Of a DNA stretch of 64,000 bases, positions 43,320 through 52,318 are shown in pieces. Below the pieces are notes generated by a model. That model searched no databases and was not told where the DNA came from. It worked only from the letters and a program-made list of their open reading frames with translations. Numbering within the stretch: position 1 is the first letter of the stretch; each line of letters begins with the position of its first letter. Source of the DNA: Pedobacter caeni (lineage in GTDB: Bacteria; Bacteroidota; Bacteroidia; Sphingobacteriales; Sphingobacteriaceae); the NCBI RefSeq assembly GCF_900129215.1, contig NZ_FQUQ01000004.1:372001-436000 (forward strand), in the 5' to 3' direction. Position numbers and translations under genes: made by a program.

Positions 43320-45743
43320 TTAAAATATAGCAGGGTATTTAACTGCATTGTGATCGTGCATCATTTGATATACCGCTTCTACCACATCATCTACGGATGG
43401 TTTGCTGAAATAATCACCATCAGAACCATAAGGAGGACGGTGTGCTTTAGCCGTCAGTGTTTTCGGCTGTCCATCAAGGTGATAATATCCTTTTTGTTCT
43501 TCTAAAATCTGTTGCAGAATAAATGCGGCTCCACCACCGGGAACATCTTCATCAACCACTAATAATTTATTGGTTTTACTTAAAGATTTAGCGCAAAGCT
43601 GGTCTGTATCAAAAGGCAACAGGGTTTGTGGATCGACAATCTCTACAGAGATCCCGAACTGAGCCAGTTCTTCAGCCGCTTCTTCTACGATCCTGAGTGT
43701 AGATCCATAAGATACGATCGTGAGGTCGGATCCTTCTTTAACCACTTCAGCTTTACCCAATGGAACGGTATAATCGCCCACATTTTCCGGAAGTTTTTCT
43801 TTTAATCTGTATCCGTTCAGACATTCAATTACCAGGGCAGGTTCATCAGATCTGAACAGCGTATTATACATTCCCGCAGCCTGGGTCATGTTGCGGGGCA
43901 CACAGATGTGTAATCCACGTAAAGATCCAAGAATCATTCCTATTGGTGATCCTGAATGCCATACACCTTCTAACCTATGTCCACGGGTCCTGATGATAAC
44001 AGGTGCTTTTTGTCCGGCTTTGGTGCGGTAAGATAAACTCGCAAGATCATCACTCAGTACGTTTAACGCAAACAAAAGATAATCCAGGTACTGGATTTCT
44101 GCGATAGGTTTTAAACCGCGTAATGCCAATCCGATTCCCTGACCAACAATGGTCATTTCCCGGATTCCGGTATCCGTGATTCTAAGGTCACCATATTTGG
44201 CTTGTAATCCGGCAAATCCCTGATTTACATCACCAATAGCACCAAGATCTTCACCGAAAGCCACCAGGCGCGGATCGCGTCCGAAGTTCGCATCAAAGCA
44301 GGCATTCAGCAATTCACGTCCATCCACCATTTTACTGGTTTCTGTATATTCCGCGGCAATCATATCTACTAAAAACGGGCTTTCTTTACCGTCTGTAAAT
44401 AGTTTTGAAGAGTAACGCTCCTCATTCATTCCACTCTGAGCGGTGTACCATTCCAACAGTTCATTTCTTTCTGCTGAAGGATGTTGCAGGCTTAGTCGCA
44501 ATGCTTTTCTTGCAGAAGAGATTACTTCTTTACGTTGTGCATCCGGAGTATTTGCCAGTTGAGTCGTAATTTTTGTCAGAGCAGGGTTTCCTTTTGCAAG
44601 GGTATTGATCAATTCAATGACCTGATCTTTTTCTGTTTTTATATCAGCAAGAAACTCATTCCACGCTTCTTTCTGTGTTTCACGAACAAACTTCTTTGCC
44701 GTATCTTCCAGGGTAGCAAGCTCCTCTTCAGGGATAATGGCGGATTCAATCATCCATTTGCGCATCTGAGCGATACAATCGTATTCTTTCTCCCAGTCTA
44801 AGCGGTCTTTATCTTTATAACGTTCGTGTGAACCGGAAGTAGAATGACCTTGTGGTTGTGTCACTTCAGTTACATGGATCATTACCGGAACATGTTCTTC
44901 CCTGCAGACATCAATTGCCCGCTGATAGGTTTCACATAGCGCAGGGTAATCCCAGCCTCTTACCTTATAAATTTCATATCCGGCCGCATTTTCATCTCTC
45001 TGGAAGCCTTTCAGAATTTCTGAAATGTCTTCTTTAGTGGTCTGATATTTCGCAGGAACGGAAATTCCATAGGCATCATCCCAAATGGAAATGGCCATAG
45101 GGATTTGTAATACCCCTGCGGCATTGATGGCTTCAAAGAACACCCCTTCTGAGGTAGAAGCATTACCAATTGTTCCGAAAGCTACTTCGTTTCCTTTTAC
45201 GGAGAAGTTTTTCAGGTATTCCAGTTCCGGGTTTTGTCTGAATAATTTGGAAGCGTAGGCCAATCCGACTAACCTGGCCATTTGTCCACCTGTAGGTGCA
45301 ATATCGGATGAAGAGTTTTTCATCTCGGTAAGGTCTTTCCAGCTACCGTCTTCATTAATAGAGCGGGTGGAAAAATGACAATTCATTTGTCTCCCTGCAG
45401 ATGCAGGTTCAGCTTCAACGCTGGGGTTGGCATATAGTTGGGCAAAAAATTCTTTGATGGTGCAAATGCCTGTAGCAAATGCAAATGTCTGATCTCTGTA
45501 ATATCCCGAGCGCCAATCACCATTCTTAAAAGCTTTGGCCATGGCGATCTGAGGAACCTCCTTACCATCACCAAAAATACCAAACTTAGCCTTACCTGTT
45601 AAAACCTCCTTACGACCTAATAAACTGGCTTGTCTACTCTCGAAAGCTATTTTATAATCGTTTACCACAATGGTTTTGAAGTCCTCAAAACTTAACTCTG
45701 AAGCGTCAATGGGATTAGTAGTAGGTTTTATATCCGGCATCAT
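43320..45743 (-). CDS. 2-oxoacid dehydrogenase E1, fused alpha and beta subunits
   Basis: The 807-residue product fuses the E1 alpha subunit (about 1-400; GQMARLVGLAYASKLF, IGNASTSEGVFFEAINAAG as thiamine diphosphate region) and beta subunit (about 460-807; FGEDLGAIGDVNQGFAGL, GHRLEGVWHSGSPIG, VSYGSTLRIVEEAAEEL). It decarboxylates branched-chain or related 2-oxoacids and passes the acyl group to E2, which is not in the window. ATG 45743 was chosen over an upstream TTG at 45749. A TATCTTTG box on the minus strand (45771-45764) may be its promoter. Confidence 0.93.
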   Translation of the reverse strand: MMPDIKPTTNPIDASELSFEDFKTIVVNDYKIAFESRQASLLGRKEVLTGKAKFGIFGDGKEVPQIAMAKAFKNGDWRSGYYRDQTFAFATGICTIKEFFAQLYANPSVEAEPASAGRQMNCHFSTRSINEDGSWKDLTEMKNSSSDIAPTGGQMARLVGLAYASKLFRQNPELEYLKNFSVKGNEVAFGTIGNASTSEGVFFEAINAAGVLQIPMAISIWDDAYGISVPAKYQTTKEDISEILKGFQRDENAAGYEIYKVRGWDYPALCETYQRAIDVCREEHVPVMIHVTEVTQPQGHSTSGSHERYKDKDRLDWEKEYDCIAQMRKWMIESAIIPEEELATLEDTAKKFVRETQKEAWNEFLADIKTEKDQVIELINTLAKGNPALTKITTQLANTPDAQRKEVISSARKALRLSLQHPSAERNELLEWYTAQSGMNEERYSSKLFTDGKESPFLVDMIAAEYTETSKMVDGRELLNACFDANFGRDPRLVAFGEDLGAIGDVNQGFAGLQAKYGDLRITDTGIREMTIVGQGIGLALRGLKPIAEIQYLDYLLFALNVLSDDLASLSYRTKAGQKAPVIIRTRGHRLEGVWHSGSPIGMILGSLRGLHICVPRNMTQAAGMYNTLFRSDEPALVIECLNGYRLKEKLPENVGDYTVPLGKAEVVKEGSDLTIVSYGSTLRIVEEAAEELAQFGISVEIVDPQTLLPFDTDQLCAKSLSKTNKLLVVDEDVPGGGAAFILQQILEEQKGYYHLDGQPKTLTAKAHRPPYGSDGDYFSKPSVDDVVEAVYQMMHDHNAVKYPAIF

Positions 45744-45827
45744 AAGCAATATTAGTTAGGCGACAAAGATACATAAAATCTAAAGTATGACTTATGGCTG
45801 TCCTGTAATTTATATATTGGAATACTT

Positions 45828-45857
45828 TTTGATTTATGAATCAAAAGATTAAATTTG
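45828..45857 (+). promoter_or_regulatory. Promoter of the DUF1573 gene
   Basis: TTTG at 45828-45831 and TAAATTTG at 45850-45857 are 18 bases apart, close to the Bacteroidota consensus, and end 18 bases before the ATG at 45876. Confidence 0.5.
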
Positions 45858-45875
45858 TTTTAAAACACCATAATC

Positions 45876-46268
45876 ATGAAAAAGTTATTACTATTATTTA
45901 CATTAATTTTAGGAGTAAGTGTTGCAACTAACGCTCAAACAAAACCTGCAGAGTTCAAATTTGATAAAGAGCTTCACGATTTTGGTAAAATCCCATTGAA
46001 CAAAGCTGCAACGGTTGAATTTAAGTTCACCAATGTTGGAGATCAACCATTAATTCTTACTAAAGTAGAAACTACTTGCGGATGTACTGTACCTGAATAC
46101 ACACAAACTCCCGTTAAAAAGGGAGAATCAGGTGTGATCAAAGTTACTTACAACCCTACTGGTGCTGCCATGCCATTCAGCAAAAGCATTACCATTACTT
46201 CCAATGCAAAAACAACGACTAAAGTGTTGTACATTAAAGGAGAAACTGTAGCTGCAAACAGCAAGTAA
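45876..46268 (+). CDS. DUF1573 exported protein
   Basis: The 130-residue product has a signal peptide ending VATNAQ and a single immunoglobulin-like DUF1573 domain with FDKELHDFGKIPLNKAATVE, FTNVGDQPLILTKVETTCGC and TVPEYTQTPVKKGESGVIKV. It is periplasmic or surface-located. The paired cysteines TTCGC are conserved in the family. The role is unknown. Confidence 0.92.
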   Translation: MKKLLLLFTLILGVSVATNAQTKPAEFKFDKELHDFGKIPLNKAATVEFKFTNVGDQPLILTKVETTCGCTVPEYTQTPVKKGESGVIKVTYNPTGAAMPFSKSITITSNAKTTTKVLYIKGETVAANSK

Positions 46269-46291
46269 CATTTTTAAAGATATTTTTTATT

Positions 46292-46317
46292 AAAACCTCG
46301 TTAATCAACGAGGTTTT
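46292..46317 (+). terminator. Terminator after the DUF1573 gene
   Basis: AAAACCTCGTT at 46292-46302 pairs with AACGAGGTTTT at 46307-46317, followed by more T residues just before the next gene. Confidence 0.85.
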
Positions 46318-46330
46318 TTATTTTTGTGCC

Positions 46331-47533
46331 ATGCCTAACATTTCAGAAAAAGGGTTACAAATGCCCGCCTCGCCGATTAGAAAACTTACCCCTTATGCCG
46401 ATCAGGCAAAAAAGGAGGGTAAAAAGGTTTATCACTTGAATATTGGTCAACCCGATATTGCTACCCCAGAGGGCATGTTAAATGCCATTAAAAACATTGA
46501 TTTTAATGTTTGGGCATATACCCCGTCTGAAGGTACTTTATCTTACCGCAGCAAATTAGCCGAATACTACAACAAACTGGGTTATAACATCACCCCTGAA
46601 GATATATTAGTGACTGTTGGTGGCTCTGAAGCGATCACCATCGCCATGCAAACCTGTGTAAATGAAGGTGATGAGATCATCATTCCTGAGCCTTTCTATG
46701 CAAACTACAATGGCTTTGCCTGCATGAGTAATGTAGTGGTAAAACCCATCTTATCTTTCATTGAGAATGGTTTTGCGCTCCCTCCTATCGCAGAGTTTGA
46801 AAAACTGATCACAGAACGTACTAAAGCCATCATCATTTGTAATCCAAATAACCCTACCGGTTATTTATATTCAAAAGAGGAACTGGAAGCATTGAAGGAA
46901 TTGTGTCTGAAATATGATTTATTCTTATTCTCTGATGAGGCTTACCGCGAATTCTGTTATGACGGAAAAGCATTCATCTCTCCAATGCATCTGGATGGAA
47001 TTGATGAGAATGTGGTCATCATGGATACCGTTTCTAAAAGATACAGTGCCTGTGGTGCAAGATTGGGATGTCTGATCACCAAGAATAAAGAAGTAATTAA
47101 ATCAGGATTAAAGTTTGCACAGGCAAGACTGAGCCCTGGTATGGTAGAACAAATTGCCGGTACCGCAGCTGTAGATACTCCGGACAGCTATTTTGAAGCT
47201 GTAAATAAGGAATATACCTTACGCAGAGATACGATCGTTAAAAGGTTAAACGCAATTGAGGGTGTGTTCTGTCCAAATCCGGGTGGCGCATTTTATGTAG
47301 TGGCTAAACTTCCGATTGATGATGCTGATGTATTTTGTCAGTGGATGCTGGAAAGCTTTGACCATGAGGGACAAACGGTAATGATGGCTCCTGCTACAGG
47401 ATTCTATTCTACCCCTGGTTCAGGAAAAAATGAAGTAAGAATGGCTTATGTATTGAATACTGAAGACCTGAATAAGTCGATGGATTGTCTGGAAATCGCA
47501 TTAAATCAATATCCAGGTAGGACAATCGCATAA
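46331..47533 (+). CDS. PLP-dependent aminotransferase (class I, AspC-like)
   Basis: The 400-residue product fits class I aminotransferases: NIGQPDIATPEGML, YTPSEGTLSYRSKLAEYY, TVGGSEAITIAMQ, CNPNNPTGYLYSKEEL, SDEAYREFCYDG and the PLP-lysine region DTVSKRYSACGARLGCL. Aspartate or aromatic amino acids are likely substrates; it could do the last step of Phe/Tyr synthesis, which is inferred from the nearby aromatic genes. The ssrA promoter begins just after its stop. Confidence 0.9.
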   Translation: MPNISEKGLQMPASPIRKLTPYADQAKKEGKKVYHLNIGQPDIATPEGMLNAIKNIDFNVWAYTPSEGTLSYRSKLAEYYNKLGYNITPEDILVTVGGSEAITIAMQTCVNEGDEIIIPEPFYANYNGFACMSNVVVKPILSFIENGFALPPIAEFEKLITERTKAIIICNPNNPTGYLYSKEELEALKELCLKYDLFLFSDEAYREFCYDGKAFISPMHLDGIDENVVIMDTVSKRYSACGARLGCLITKNKEVIKSGLKFAQARLSPGMVEQIAGTAAVDTPDSYFEAVNKEYTLRRDTIVKRLNAIEGVFCPNPGGAFYVVAKLPIDDADVFCQWMLESFDHEGQTVMMAPATGFYSTPGSGKNEVRMAYVLNTEDLNKSMDCLEIALNQYPGRTIA

Positions 47534-47540
47534 TTTTTTG

Positions 47541-47548
47541 TAAGTTTG
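47541..47548 (+). promoter_or_regulatory. Promoter -7 box of ssrA
   Basis: TAAGTTTG matches TAnnTTTG exactly and lies 15 bases before the mature tmRNA 5' end. The -33 half was not clearly seen. Confidence 0.5.
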
Positions 47549-47563
47549 TAATCCTAACAAAAT

Positions 47564-47927
47564 GGGGCCGTTTTGGATTTGACAGGGTGGCGCTATGTAT
47601 GTTAGCATGCAGTGCGTTGTACGGAGAGCACTTTAAAGAGAACGTTCACACTATAATTGGCGAAAATAACTACGCCTTAGCTGCCTAATTTAGAATTAGC
47701 TTAGCTTTTGTCCCTCTGACTGCTGCATTGTTAGGTTAGAATCCGGGGCATCGAAATAACAAAGCTGGCCGCTGTAGGGTATGATACAGTAGCGAGATAA
47801 AGTACCTAAGGAAAAAGGCAAGGTAGGTTTCCGGCCCGTCTGCTCCCGACAATTGAATGGAAAACAAGCATGTAGAAGGCATAACTTATCACACAACTGG
47901 ACAAGGGTTCGAACCCCTTCGGCTCCA
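47564..47927 (+). ncRNA. ssrA: tmRNA
   Basis: The 5' end GGGGCCGTTTTGGATTTGAC and the 3' end GGTTCGAACCCCTTCGGCTCC-A form the tRNA-like acceptor and T-arm (GGGGCCG pairs with CGGCTCC). The internal reading frame at 47659-47688 encodes the degradation tag GENNYALAA then stop. It rescues stalled ribosomes. CCA is not encoded. The 3' end with the downstream terminator is duplicated 3,600 bp away, showing that an element has used ssrA as its integration site. Confidence 0.97.
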
Positions 47928-47973
47928 CAAGATTACAAACGAAACGGCTAAGATGAAAATCTTAGCCGTTTTC
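47906..47973 (+). repeat. Left att-like repeat (native ssrA 3' end and terminator)
   Basis: The segment runs from the tmRNA T-loop through CTCCACAAGATTACAAACG to the terminator stem AAACGGCTAAGAT/ATCTTAGCCGTTT (47942-47971). It aligns gap-free with 51506-51573. Confidence 0.85.
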
Positions 47974-48498
47974 TCTTTTAAGCGGTGTCACTAATAAAAT
48001 TAGTATTTTTAATATCAAATCGAACCGCTGTTTGTTGACACCATGTGAACACCAACTGGCAAAATCTGTTGACACCATAAACATTACTCTAAATTAGATC
48101 TGAGGATACCAATCTCAAAGTTTAATACGACGATATTGTAGTTTCCTTCTAATAGATCCATAGTAGTACTTATTTGCTATATACGTTCCTAATAGTTATG
48201 TTTATCTTTGTTATTATTGAACAATACAAATGCAAACAATCTATTTACAATTGACTATAAAGGAGGAAAGTTTGTGACCTCAATCCAACAAATACATTGG
48301 GTGTTACCAGGCAAACAGGTCAGGATGATACCAACAAACTCCAAATGCTTTGTAAAAAAGACTTCTATGCCGTCGGTAAACCCCAAAACCTCACACGGTA
48401 AAAATCCGATTAGTGCTCCTGATTGATGGCAAGGAGAAGAAAATAAGATTTCAATTTTAAGATGGCACCAGCAACAAAGAACAAACAACTCAATAATC
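47974..48498. other. Left island flank without convincing genes
   Basis: TGTTGACACCAT occurs at 48033-48044 and 48067-48078, and the inverted core GGTGTCA lies at 47984-47990. Such repeats beside an att core resemble integrase arm sites. Positions 48420-48480 hold a decayed coding remnant (frame broken) that is also recognisable near 50115-50180. Confidence 0.4.
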
Positions 48499-49068
48499 AT
48501 GAAAAAACAACTATTAACGCTCTTGGCGGTTACATCGGTACTCTTTTACTCTTGCTCTAAGGAAGACAAAGCCAAAAAATCTATCAAGGAATATTTATCA
48601 AAAACAATGCATGATTTCAAAAGTTACGAGCCAGTTGAGTATGGAACTTTGGATTCATCCTATAGTGACTATAAATCTTCGGACATATATAAGAAAAAAA
48701 ACTTAACAGCCGTAAAATTGATGGATAGTGTCGAAAAATTAGAAAAAAAGATTGAGCAGATTGAAAATAAAAATCAACTATCAAAAATAAAATATTACGA
48801 TTGGTATGAAGGTAGTAAATTTGACAATGCTGAACGGGAGGAGATGCTATCAATTCTAAAAGTTAACAAAGAAATGCTGCTATCTGTAAAACAGATATAC
48901 AAAACAATGAGTGCTGATAGCGCTGCATTTAAACCTGAATTTAACGGATACAAAATGAGTCATACATTCCGCGGCAAAAATATAACTGGCGCGACCATCA
49001 TCAATACAGAAGTTTTTCATATGAATAAAGCGATGGACAAGGTAACAGACACATTTAAGGAAAAATAA
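48499..49068 (+). CDS. Island lipoprotein, hypothetical
   Basis: The 189-residue product has a lipoprotein signal (MKKQLLTLLAVTSVLFYSC, lipobox FYSC, Cys19) and a lysine-rich helical body with a coiled-coil stretch (VEKLEKKIEQIENKNQL, about 76-92). No family was recognised. The 26 bases across its start codon (ACAACTCAATAATC-ATG-AAAAAACAA) are identical to those of the next gene, so the island genes share a duplicated leader. Confidence 0.65.
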   Translation: MKKQLLTLLAVTSVLFYSCSKEDKAKKSIKEYLSKTMHDFKSYEPVEYGTLDSSYSDYKSSDIYKKKNLTAVKLMDSVEKLEKKIEQIENKNQLSKIKYYDWYEGSKFDNAEREEMLSILKVNKEMLLSVKQIYKTMSADSAAFKPEFNGYKMSHTFRGKNITGATIINTEVFHMNKAMDKVTDTFKEK

Positions 49069-49507
49069 CAATGTCTAAACCAGTAACAAATAAGCCTACC
49101 CAAGTCGCATGAGCATTTGCGACCAAAATTTAAATTATCAAATAGTTCGGAAACAGTTATTGTAGGCCGACTGGATGCCAAAGGTACTGGTGCTTTTTAT
49201 GATAGGTATGGTTCAAAAGTATCCTAGATATATCGTAACCTCTAGTGTTCGACAATTGGGCTGAGAAAACACTCAAAATTTCTAATTTCTGTTAATTTTA
49301 GCCCTAGATTTGCAAAAAATTTAAAATATTGGATTTATTAAAGGTTCATAAAATGGGAATCAACAAAAATTAAAAAACACAATAACTGCCTAATAAGCCA
49401 TTAACCATCTAATTTAAGGCTTTCAAAGAATGTTATATAAAGCAGAAAATTTTAAAGAATACTCTTATGATAGAACCAGCAACTTAGAAAAAAACAACTC
49501 AATAATC
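49069..49507. other. Intergenic island segment
   Basis: No intact gene is visible. A 13-codon opening (MSKPVTNKPTQVA then stop) and scattered stops suggest decayed coding sequence. The last 50 bases repeat the leader seen before 48499, including ACCAGCAAC and AACTCAATAATC. Confidence 0.4.
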
Positions 49508-50059
49508 ATGAAAAAACAATTACTAGCGCTTTTTACCTTAACAATCCTCCTATCCTCAACTATTGTTGCATTTGGTCAAAATGAAACAGGAACCGCACCA
49601 GCTGCAGGTAGTCTAAAGTATTTAGATTATAAGAACGGTTTCAAAGAAATAAGACTGGGGGCAGATATTTCTACAATCTCAACTAAGGTCAAACTTGTCG
49701 ACAAGGAGAATCAATATTATGATTACATGGATAATTCCGGATTGAAAATAGGGTCAGCTAACGTTAAATCTATAACCCTAATAGCATTCAATGGAAAGAT
49801 AAAAGATATTTTTATTTTTCTTGAAAAAGAAACTGGTACCGCTGTTAACCGTATTTTAAGAGAAGCTTACGGAATGTACTCCGAAAAACCCAATAGATTT
49901 ATGGATAAATATTACTGGAAAGGATCTAAAGTAAGGCTTATATACAATTTTGCATCTGAGCATAAAGAGCCAACTGTGTGGTTTGCTGACGTTGAGCTCT
50001 CTGATAAACACGAGAAAGCTATTAAAGAAACCGAAAAAAAAGCAATAAACGATCTGTAA
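49508..50059 (+). CDS. Island exported protein, hypothetical
   Basis: The 183-residue product from the ATG at 49508 has a signal peptide ending IVAFGQ. A small alpha/beta domain follows with YLDYKNGFKEIRLGADISTI and SITLIAFNGKIKDIFIFLEK, resembling the secreted proteins that start with a short strand then a helix like the next gene's product. An upstream ATG at 49430 would bury the signal peptide and was rejected. Function unknown. Confidence 0.65.
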   Translation: MKKQLLALFTLTILLSSTIVAFGQNETGTAPAAGSLKYLDYKNGFKEIRLGADISTISTKVKLVDKENQYYDYMDNSGLKIGSANVKSITLIAFNGKIKDIFIFLEKETGTAVNRILREAYGMYSEKPNRFMDKYYWKGSKVRLIYNFASEHKEPTVWFADVELSDKHEKAIKETEKKAINDL

Positions 50060-50203
50060 ACACAAAATAAATCAAACTATTGGGAAGCAAATAAACCTAC
50101 TGGCTTTATTGAGTGATGGCCAGGTGAAGAAATACGATTTCAAATTCACAATGGTACCAGCAACTAAGAAAAATAAGTAATAACTATAAAACTCTCAAAT
50201 ACA

Positions 50204-50776
50204 ATGAAAAAACATCTAATAACACTCTTAATTGTTGCTGTATCAACAATTGCATTTTCTCAAACCACACCGATAACCGGAGTTTATGGAATACCGTTTG
50301 GCTCATCTCAGGAAACAATCATTTCTAATATGAAGGCAAAGGGTTATACTAGAGACTTAACGGAAAAAGAAAACCTGACATTTAAAAAGGTTAAATTTGG
50401 TGCGTTTAATAATTGTCACCTGGTATTTTATATGTTTAAAAACAAATTATTCCAGGGTCTAATTTTAATGATCCCAGATTTAGACGCAAAAATAATTGAC
50501 AGGTATGAAGATGTTGTAGAAGAATTATCTAGAAAATACGGAGAAGGCGAACCTTTTACAAAATTCAAATATCCATACGAAAAAGGCGATGGTCACGAAC
50601 TTACCGCGATAAAATTAGGTAAAGCTGAATACAAAACATTTTGGGCAAAGGATGAAATCGGCATTATAACTGCATATATTTCTTCAAATTTAGTGGTTGG
50701 TGTAAAATACCAAGACAAAAATTTAATTAAAGAAGCTGTTGCTGAGCAAAACAAGAGTAACACTAGCGAATATTAA
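50204..50776 (+). CDS. Island exported protein, hypothetical
   Basis: The 190-residue product has a signal peptide ending TIAFSQ, then GVYGIPFGSSQETIISNMKA. This strand-helix opening is common in small Bacteroidota secreted proteins of unknown function. It seems a distant paralogue of the product at 49508: both have a central hydrophobic strand pair (HLVFYMFKNKLFQGLILM here) and a Lys/Glu-rich end. It is preceded by a third, diverged copy of the leader segment (ATGGTACCAGCAACTAAGAA). Confidence 0.65.
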   Translation: MKKHLITLLIVAVSTIAFSQTTPITGVYGIPFGSSQETIISNMKAKGYTRDLTEKENLTFKKVKFGAFNNCHLVFYMFKNKLFQGLILMIPDLDAKIIDRYEDVVEELSRKYGEGEPFTKFKYPYEKGDGHELTAIKLGKAEYKTFWAKDEIGIITAYISSNLVVGVKYQDKNLIKEAVAEQNKSNTSEY

Positions 50777-50918
50777 TTAACAGGATTATAAACACTTTCG
50801 CTATAATTTAGGATTCAATCAATATAAGACTAAACACAAGGAATTCAATTGGCACCTAGATGACATACAGGCAATATTTAATGTAGTAAGAATAATAAAC
50901 GAACTATAATCTATTTCC

Positions 50919-51083
50919 ATGAAAAAACACATATTAACATTTCTAGTTTGTATCACAGCACTCGCTAGCTGTAAAAAGAACAATAAACCCGAAGAACAAA
51001 CCCCTTCACTCAATGTAACAACCTATATCTTGGACAACAAAGCGCAATCAGCTATTGAACCCTGGAATGAAGCAAAGCCGTAA
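50919..51083 (+). CDS. Short lipoprotein ORF, probably truncated
   Basis: A 54-residue ORF with lipobox LASC (MKKHILTFLVCITALASCKK) and a polar tail. Its start resembles those of the other island genes (MKKHL/MKKQL). The short length suggests a gene truncated after duplication. Confidence 0.45.
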   Translation: MKKHILTFLVCITALASCKKNNKPEEQTPSLNVTTYILDNKAQSAIEPWNEAKP

Positions 51084-51087
51084 ACTC

Positions 51088-51348
51088 ATGGATAGTGTAA
51101 AGTGTGATAATTGCAACTCTTATAAAATTACTGTTTTCGATCTGAAGTATAAGCTTACCTATGGAATACTTCTTATTGTGTCAGGATACGGTTTAAGTCT
51201 TTTGTTTAATTCAGGTGGAATAGGTGTTCTATTCGGTATTATTGGTTACTCATTAATGTTCATTAGCCTTGGATACTTCTATATGGCTATAACCCACAAG
51301 AACACTAAATACAAATGCAAAAATTGCAATAAAGAATGGAGGGTATGA
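51088..51348 (+). CDS. Zinc-ribbon membrane protein
   Basis: The 86-residue product from the ATG at 51088 starts with CDNC near residue 5, then two hydrophobic helices (LTYGILLIVSGYGLSLLF and VLFGIIGYSLMFISLGYFYM), and ends with CKNCNKEW. The two CxxC pairs probably bind one zinc ion on the cytoplasmic side. Function unknown. Upstream ATGs at 51055 and 51067 are possible. The 259-bp gap to the next gene contains the right att-like repeat. Confidence 0.55.
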   Translation: MDSVKCDNCNSYKITVFDLKYKLTYGILLIVSGYGLSLLFNSGGIGVLFGIIGYSLMFISLGYFYMAITHKNTKYKCKNCNKEWRV

Positions 51349-51505
51349 AAGCAGAAAGCTACACCGAGAATTTCATGCTTTTAAGACCGGATCCTAGAAA
51401 ACCAAAACTGAACAATCAACTGACAATATGATAAAAAAGGAAGATATTAAAGCCTTTCTAATGACAAATAAGCGGGTTAATGGGGAGAAAAAAGAATCAT
51501 CCAAT

Positions 51506-51573
51506 GATTCGAATCCCCTCCCCTCCACAAGCTTACAAACGAAACGGCTAAGATTTTCATCTTAGCCGTTTTT
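51506..51573 (+). repeat. Right att-like repeat
   Basis: This segment matches 47906-47973 at an offset of exactly 3,600. CTCCACAAG.TTACAAACG and AAACGGCTAAGAT are conserved. The hairpin loop reads TTTC where the ssrA copy reads GAAA, so the stem-loop appears flipped. The tRNA-like part has changed (GATTCGAATCCCCTCCCC) and can no longer serve tmRNA. Confidence 0.85.
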
Positions 51574-51607
51574 ATCTGCAGGTAGTTTACTAAAATGCCC
51601 TTTTAAA

Positions 51608-52318
51608 TTAATCCTCTTTAACTGCCTGATCTTCCTTAGTAACTTTCACTTCCACCTTGGTTGCCCCCGCCCTTGCAGCTGAAACAGCTTTACCTATTTC
51701 GGTTAGTCCCTTTGATTCATATATTTTCATCGCAGTTACCACATCGATAGCCTGCCTGGTCTGTTCTTCCGGAATTGGAACAAAAGAAAGGAAGTTTAAA
51801 GTTACTCCTTTTGTTTTAAGGAGGCTATTCACATTTTTAAGAAGGTCAGCTTCAAACTCATTTTGATTAAAATCAACGATATCTTCGGTTAACAACAGGT
51901 CCCTTGCAATCTCCTTAATCCTTTTGTCAATAACAGAGTTTTCTGCTGTTTCATAAGCTTTTGAACTGTTAACCTCGCTATCACTATCACTATTCATTTT
52001 CCCCAGGTATTTAGCTTCTCCGATGTAAAGTTTTGCATCTGTGATGGAGTAATCATATGTGACTTCGATTTTAGCCATTACACGGTTCTTAAATGCGCTT
52101 TTGAAGACACTTTCTCCCTGCATTGGATAATCCGGAACAGTGATTTTATAGGAGCACATACCCACGCCCTTAGGCACAGTTTCACCGGCTTTGATGAGTT
52201 CCCAGCTCACCCCGCAATTACTGGTATACAAAGTTTGAACATTCGACTGAGCACGATCACATGAAGAAAGGAACAAAGCCGTTAGGCCGATACAGAGTGT
52301 TGTAAATAGATTTTTCAT
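51608..52318 (-). CDS. Lipoprotein with SPFH/prohibitin-like C-terminus
   Basis: The 236-residue product has a lipoprotein signal (lipobox LSSC, Cys20). It continues with a beta-rich segment and a helical end reading LLKTKGVTLNFLSFVPIP, AIDVVTAMKIYESKGLTEIG and KAVSAARAGATKVEV. That order recalls SPFH/band-7 proteins, where a strand is followed by an Ala-rich helix. It is probably an outer or inner membrane-attached periplasmic protein. It lies just outside the island, 35 bp from the right repeat. Confidence 0.55.
   Translation of the reverse strand: MKNLFTTLCIGLTALFLSSCDRAQSNVQTLYTSNCGVSWELIKAGETVPKGVGMCSYKITVPDYPMQGESVFKSAFKNRVMAKIEVTYDYSITDAKLYIGEAKYLGKMNSDSDSEVNSSKAYETAENSVIDKRIKEIARDLLLTEDIVDFNQNEFEADLLKNVNSLLKTKGVTLNFLSFVPIPEEQTRQAIDVVTAMKIYESKGLTEIGKAVSAARAGATKVEVKVTKEDQAVKED

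Larger units (their letters stand above)
47906..51573. mobile_element. Small genomic island inserted at the ssrA 3' end
   Basis: A 68-base segment covering the tmRNA T-arm, 3' end and terminator recurs exactly 3,600 bp later with about 10 mismatches. The enclosed DNA is AT-rich and carries short secreted proteins and lipoproteins unlike the neighbouring housekeeping genes. No integrase remains, so the island is a remnant, a passenger moved by a helper, or one end of a formerly larger element. ssrA is a common target of tyrosine integrases. Confidence 0.78.

Noticed and set aside
48208..48426. 72-codon plus-strand frame at the left end of the ssrA island
   Set aside because: Low-complexity, no domain, and it lies in what looks like decayed coding sequence shared with the segment near 50115.
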